The notes below the pieces were generated by a model. The model saw only the letters and a program-made list of their open reading frames with translations, had not been told where the DNA came from and ran no database searches. Both the position numbers and the translations under genes were made by a program. From positions 1-9,414 of the forward strand of contig JAYWGJ010000062.1 of the NCBI GenBank assembly GCA_043778315.1: DNA of 9,414 bases. Reading direction: 5' to 3'. Source of the stretch: JBEEMU01 sp043778315 (lineage in GTDB: Bacteria > Bacteroidota > Bacteroidia > Chitinophagales > Saprospiraceae). Below are positions 6,445 to 9,414 of this stretch, piece by piece (the first letter of the stretch is position 1; every line of letters begins with the position of its first letter).

Positions 6445-8631
6445 TTATTGTCTTAAAATAACTACCTGACCGCGCCAAAGTCGCTTATTCGTATTGATAA
6501 CATAGTAATAAACGCCGTCAGGCAGTCCTTTTCCGTTTACCGTGCCGTTCCAATCACCTTGATAATTCTTGCTCTCGAAAAGCAATTGTCCCCAACGATT
6601 GTAAACCTGCACTACGTTATCTACGTCTTCTATACAAGGAATGCGCCAGGTTTCGTTATGTATGTCGCCGTCGGGTGTGAAGCCCTCATTTAAGGCGATA
6701 CAATCGTTCGGGTCTTCGGTGAATACATCAAAAGTTTTGATAAGCGTACACCTGTTTGCATCACTCACCGTAACCGTATATTGACCCGTAGAGAGACAGC
6801 TACGGAAAGGTTGTTGCGGAACGCCCGCGCCCCAATCGTAAACATACGGAGTAGCACCGCCCGAAGGTACTACGACGATGTTCCCACTAAAAATGCCGTT
6901 GCATAGAGCGTAATTAGTGGTCGGACTAAGCGAAATATCTATGACCGTGAGTTTAGTGATGATGGTACTATCGCACAAAAAACCTGCGGTTTTGATAATA
7001 TCTGTGTACGTTCCGCTTGTATTATAGACCGTTCCGGCAACTGTAATGCTTGCGCCTTTGCAAATCGTAGTATCTATATTAACGGTTGCGGTACGACCAA
7101 ATTGCAAATTAAAAGTATAAATACTATCACATTCGCCACTAATACCCAACACTTTGTAGCGTTTGAAGCCCGCTTTGATGAACGTAGAGTCTTTGAAAGT
7201 AAAACTGTCGCCTTCACATTTTCGTATCAACTGCAAGGCTGGACGTATCGTATCTACAAATTTCAAATCCAAAATCACAACACTGTCACAACCATATTTA
7301 AAAGTTGCAAATTGTTTTCTTATATTCTGATTAGTCGTATAATTTACGCCATCAAACGTATAAGAACCACCTGTACATTTTTGGATTTTCAACGTATCAG
7401 TATTGTTAATATTGAACGACGGACGCACTGTGAGGTCAAGTTCTACGATGCTATCGCAGCCCTCGCGGGTTTGTAGCGTCGTATTAAAAATACCCGTCGT
7501 GTTATAAGTTACCGCAGTTGTTCCTGCACCTATCGTGACAGAGCCGCCGCCGCATATACTTCGCGTTAATTTTATTTTATCATTACCTGTATATTTTGGT
7601 TTGATGATGACGGTCGTCGTTACCACACTGTCACAACCTGTACCAAACGCTGCTAACTTATCGATGTAAACACCTGCGGTATTGTAAGTATTTACGCCCA
7701 CAGCGATACTATCTCCGCTGCATAAACGAACAGTTTGCGCTACCTGTTTTGTCGGTATTCTGATAGCTGTGAGGTTGATAATTTTATCGCAACCGCTTTG
7801 GTCAGGAACGGTATCTCTAAAAAAGCCACTATTACTAATAGTTATACCATTGAAAGTGATAGTCTGTCCTTCGCAGAAGGTCTGTGTTCGGTTCTCCACG
7901 AGTTGCGCTACTTGAACAATAGTGATATTATAAGTTTTTTTACACCCTGTCACATTATTAGTCACTACTTTCGTAAATGTGCCTGGGTTACAAAACTGCT
8001 CTCCTGCTACCTCGGTGCAGCTGCCCGCGCAAATACTCCGATTGACAGTCACCGTACTATCCGCGCTCGTGCGCAGCAGCGTTACCGCGGCCGTACCCGT
8101 ACAGCCACTTGAAGTGTTGGTAGCGGTGACTACATAGGTGCCTTCGGCAGTTACGGTGCGCGGGTTGGTGGTAGTACCGTTGTCCCACGACCACGGACCC
8201 GAACTGATATTACTCACTATCATCGTTATAGAGTTGGTACGGCAGTTAAACTCCGTAGCACTTGGCGTGATAATAGGCTCTGCGCGTTGATTGGTAATAG
8301 TAAATGCTTGATTGCTAATAGTACCCGGACAACTGCTATTATCATCATAAACAACCGAGTAGTTGCCTGCTGGCAACGGCGGCGTAGTGACCGTGTAGGG
8401 CGCACTCGTTAGTGTGAATACCTGCGGCACAGGTAGCGTACCGCCCGAAATAGTGATAGTGTAAGGCGGAATGCCACCTTTTACCGTTAGCAATGCACGC
8501 CCTGTATTGCCACAGGTAGCGTTCGTAACTTCTTGCGTACCCGTTACGGCTATCACGCCTGCACACTGTGCAACTACATTAGCGTAAGCTATAATTATTA
8601 ATGCAACGGATAAAAATAAACGTTTTGACAT
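6445..8631 (-). CDS. Large secreted protein with two-cysteine repeats and T9SS type B (gliding-motility-associated) sorting domain
   Basis: The product is a 728-residue surface or secreted protein. Residues 1-22 are a signal peptide ending near NVVAQ. Residues ~27-112 look like a SprB-type beta repeat (TCGNTGRALLTVKGGIPPYTITISGG). Residues ~116-188 are an Ig/PKD-like unit with Cys130 and Cys177. Residues ~195-565 contain seven tandem modules of about 50 residues, each with a C-x-G near its start and a (G)CDS-type cysteine 28-32 residues later, ending in an aliphatic strand. Residues ~566-637 form a second SprB-like repeat (CNGIFSGNIVVVPSGGATPYVYDW). Residues ~640-728 are the type B sorting domain (LNEGFTPDGD, VYNRWGQLLFES, GKGLPDGVYYYVI), which directs export by T9SS. 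Function is probably adhesion or matrix formation, by inference. The start ATG lies just before the signal peptide; no Shine-Dalgarno is seen. The gene is a single unit closed by the terminator at 6387-6426. Confidence 0.9.
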   Translation of the reverse strand: MSKRLFLSVALIIIAYANVVAQCAGVIAVTGTQEVTNATCGNTGRALLTVKGGIPPYTITISGGTLPVPQVFTLTSAPYTVTTPPLPAGNYSVVYDDNSSCPGTISNQAFTITNQRAEPIITPSATEFNCRTNSITMIVSNISSGPWSWDNGTTTNPRTVTAEGTYVVTATNTSSGCTGTAAVTLLRTSADSTVTVNRSICAGSCTEVAGEQFCNPGTFTKVVTNNVTGCKKTYNITIVQVAQLVENRTQTFCEGQTITFNGITISNSGFFRDTVPDQSGCDKIINLTAIRIPTKQVAQTVRLCSGDSIAVGVNTYNTAGVYIDKLAAFGTGCDSVVTTTVIIKPKYTGNDKIKLTRSICGGGSVTIGAGTTAVTYNTTGIFNTTLQTREGCDSIVELDLTVRPSFNINNTDTLKIQKCTGGSYTFDGVNYTTNQNIRKQFATFKYGCDSVVILDLKFVDTIRPALQLIRKCEGDSFTFKDSTFIKAGFKRYKVLGISGECDSIYTFNLQFGRTATVNIDTTICKGASITVAGTVYNTSGTYTDIIKTAGFLCDSTIITKLTVIDISLSPTTNYALCNGIFSGNIVVVPSGGATPYVYDWGAGVPQQPFRSCLSTGQYTVTVSDANRCTLIKTFDVFTEDPNDCIALNEGFTPDGDIHNETWRIPCIEDVDNVVQVYNRWGQLLFESKNYQGDWNGTVNGKGLPDGVYYYVINTNKRLWRGQVVILRQ

Positions 8632-9101
8632 ACAGAGGGTTGTTTATTTGATAATGATGAAATAATTGTGTTTAATAAATTGATGTGACAGTACAAAAAG
8701 TAATAATCTTTTGATTATAAATTATTATTATTAAGATTGTTTACAAAAATCATGCCTTTACATTCAAATTATCTAATTTAATATACTATAATATGTTGTT
8801 CGGCAGTGCAAAGAGAGCTAATTTTTTTTTATATACAAATACATAATCTTAGTTTTTGTTGTAAAAAACGTACTTAATTTGCATTATCTTAAGTTATTTA
8901 TTATAATTCTAAAAAAATATTTTTGTATTTTTATCCAATTATCATATAGTAAAATAACGATTTTATCAACCGAAAGTCTCGTATATAGGACTTATTTTTT
9001 GCCAATGGACACTAAAAATGGACGCACAAATGTTAAATTAGTCAAATTATAAAAGATGTAAGTAGCTGCTGCTAAATAGGCACGGTTATCCGAAAAGTGC
9101 A

Positions 9102-9147
9102 ATTTTAAAGTTAAAATGGGTGTAAGCCAACGTTTTAGCTTTAAAAT
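9102..9147. repeat. Long imperfect hairpin in non-coding DNA
   Basis: Left arm 9102-9116 (ATTTTAAAGTTAAAA) and right arm 9133-9147 (TTTTAGCTTTAAAAT) pair over 15 positions. The single non-Watson-Crick position would be a G-U wobble in plus-strand RNA. Inside the 16-base loop, TGG (9117-9119) can pair with CCA (9127-9129), extending the stem past a small bulge. There is no T-run after it, so it is not a standard terminator. It could be part of a structured RNA or a regulatory inverted repeat. Confidence 0.5.
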
Positions 9148-9257
9148 AAACGAGGATTATAATCGTGCTTATTTTCTCTTCATTCCTCATTTACGTCAAA
9201 ATTTATGCTTTTATACTAAACATAGCCTTTTTATGCTCGTATTCACATTATTATACT

Positions 9258-9265
9258 TATCTTTG
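9258..9265 (+). promoter_or_regulatory. Candidate Bacteroidota -7 box directing transcription to the right
   Basis: TATCTTTG matches the Bacteroidota -7 consensus TAnnTTTG exactly. It would drive transcription rightwards, toward a gene that must begin near or beyond the end of the window. No TTG -33 element is seen at the expected distance, so confidence is limited in this AT-rich DNA. Confidence 0.35.
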
Positions 9266-9414
9266 TTTTTGCGAATATAGATTAAAAAAATTAAACTAGT
9301 GTACATTCTTTGTTACACTGTGCTATCCTAAAAAAGGTTGACGGAGCAGTCCCTTACCAACCATGGTTATAGAACAAAAAGAGTATGTCACAAATTCGGG
9401 TAATTCGGATAAAA

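Larger units (their letters stand above)
8632..9414. other. Long AT-rich region with no recognisable gene
   Basis: About 780 bases show no convincing reading frame on either strand and no coding-like composition. The part near 8632-8750 should hold the promoter of the minus-strand T9SS type B gene. The best candidate there is TACTTTTTG on the minus strand (8694-8702), one base longer than the TAnnTTTG consensus, so I do not call it separately. The rest contains an ATT-rich tract near 8720-8735, a long imperfect hairpin (9102-9147), a plus-strand -7 box (9258-9265) and a GGTTG/CAACC inverted pair (9336-9340 / 9358-9362) near the right edge. This fits a divergent regulatory region or an unannotated small RNA for a gene beyond the window. 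Confidence 0.6.

Noticed and set aside
7102..7476. Open frame on the plus strand inside the T9SS type B gene (similarly 7735-8112)
   Set aside because: Both are antisense to repeat modules with clear family features and show no protein-like signature of their own.
8694..8702. TACTTTTTG on the minus strand as promoter of the T9SS type B gene
   Set aside because: It is one base off the TAnnTTTG spacing and lacks a -33 TTG, so it is too weak for a separate call.

Overview
The window looks like a chromosomal segment of a member of the Bacteroidota. The main reason is that two minus-strand genes encode secreted proteins with C-terminal sorting domains of the type IX secretion system (T9SS): one of type A (Por secretion tail) and one of type B (gliding-motility-associated CHU_C type). 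T9SS is essentially confined to this phylum. Other signs agree: most starts lack a Shine-Dalgarno sequence, the intergenic DNA is very AT-rich, and two sites match the phylum's TAnnTTTG -7 promoter box. I cannot assign a genus.

Layout: (1) 2-241 (+) is the 3' end of a gene cut by the window edge, probably the coiled, Gly/Lys/Glu-repeat tail of an Rpn/PD-(D/E)XK-type transposase-like nuclease. (2) A strong bidirectional terminator (318-358) separates it from a convergent T9SS type A secreted protein (392-1234, -). (3) A divergent intergenic region leads into a plus-strand run of four genes: an FtsE-like ABC ATPase (1369-2052), a DUF1569/DinB-fold putative metalloprotein (2112-2582), the large subunit of adenosylcobalamin-dependent methylmalonyl-CoA mutase (2689-4743) and a multi-pass GT-C-like membrane protein (4767-6248). 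(4) A second strong bidirectional terminator (6387-6426) separates this run from a 728-residue T9SS type B protein (6445-8631, -). That protein carries seven tandem two-cysteine modules. (5) The last ~780 bases (8632-9414) are AT-rich and without a recognisable gene. They hold a long imperfect hairpin and a candidate rightward promoter.

How the genes relate: the four plus-strand genes do not form an obvious pathway. FtsE would act with FtsX in cell division or envelope remodelling, but no ftsX is present. The mutase links succinyl-CoA with methylmalonyl-CoA, but no small subunit (mutA) or G-protein chaperone (meaB) is nearby. Only the mutase and the GT-C gene (23 bp apart) look tightly co-transcribed. 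A compact double-hairpin palindromic element lies across the stop codon of the DUF1569 gene and probably separates the first two genes from the last two. The two T9SS substrates are independent single-gene units, each closed by its own terminator.

I found no CRISPR array, no tRNA or rRNA, no complete mobile element and no convincing unknown multi-gene system. The most interesting points are the palindromic element at 2565-2626, the short TTG-initiated mutase without its usual partner, the two-cysteine repeat array, and the structured 3' non-coding region.
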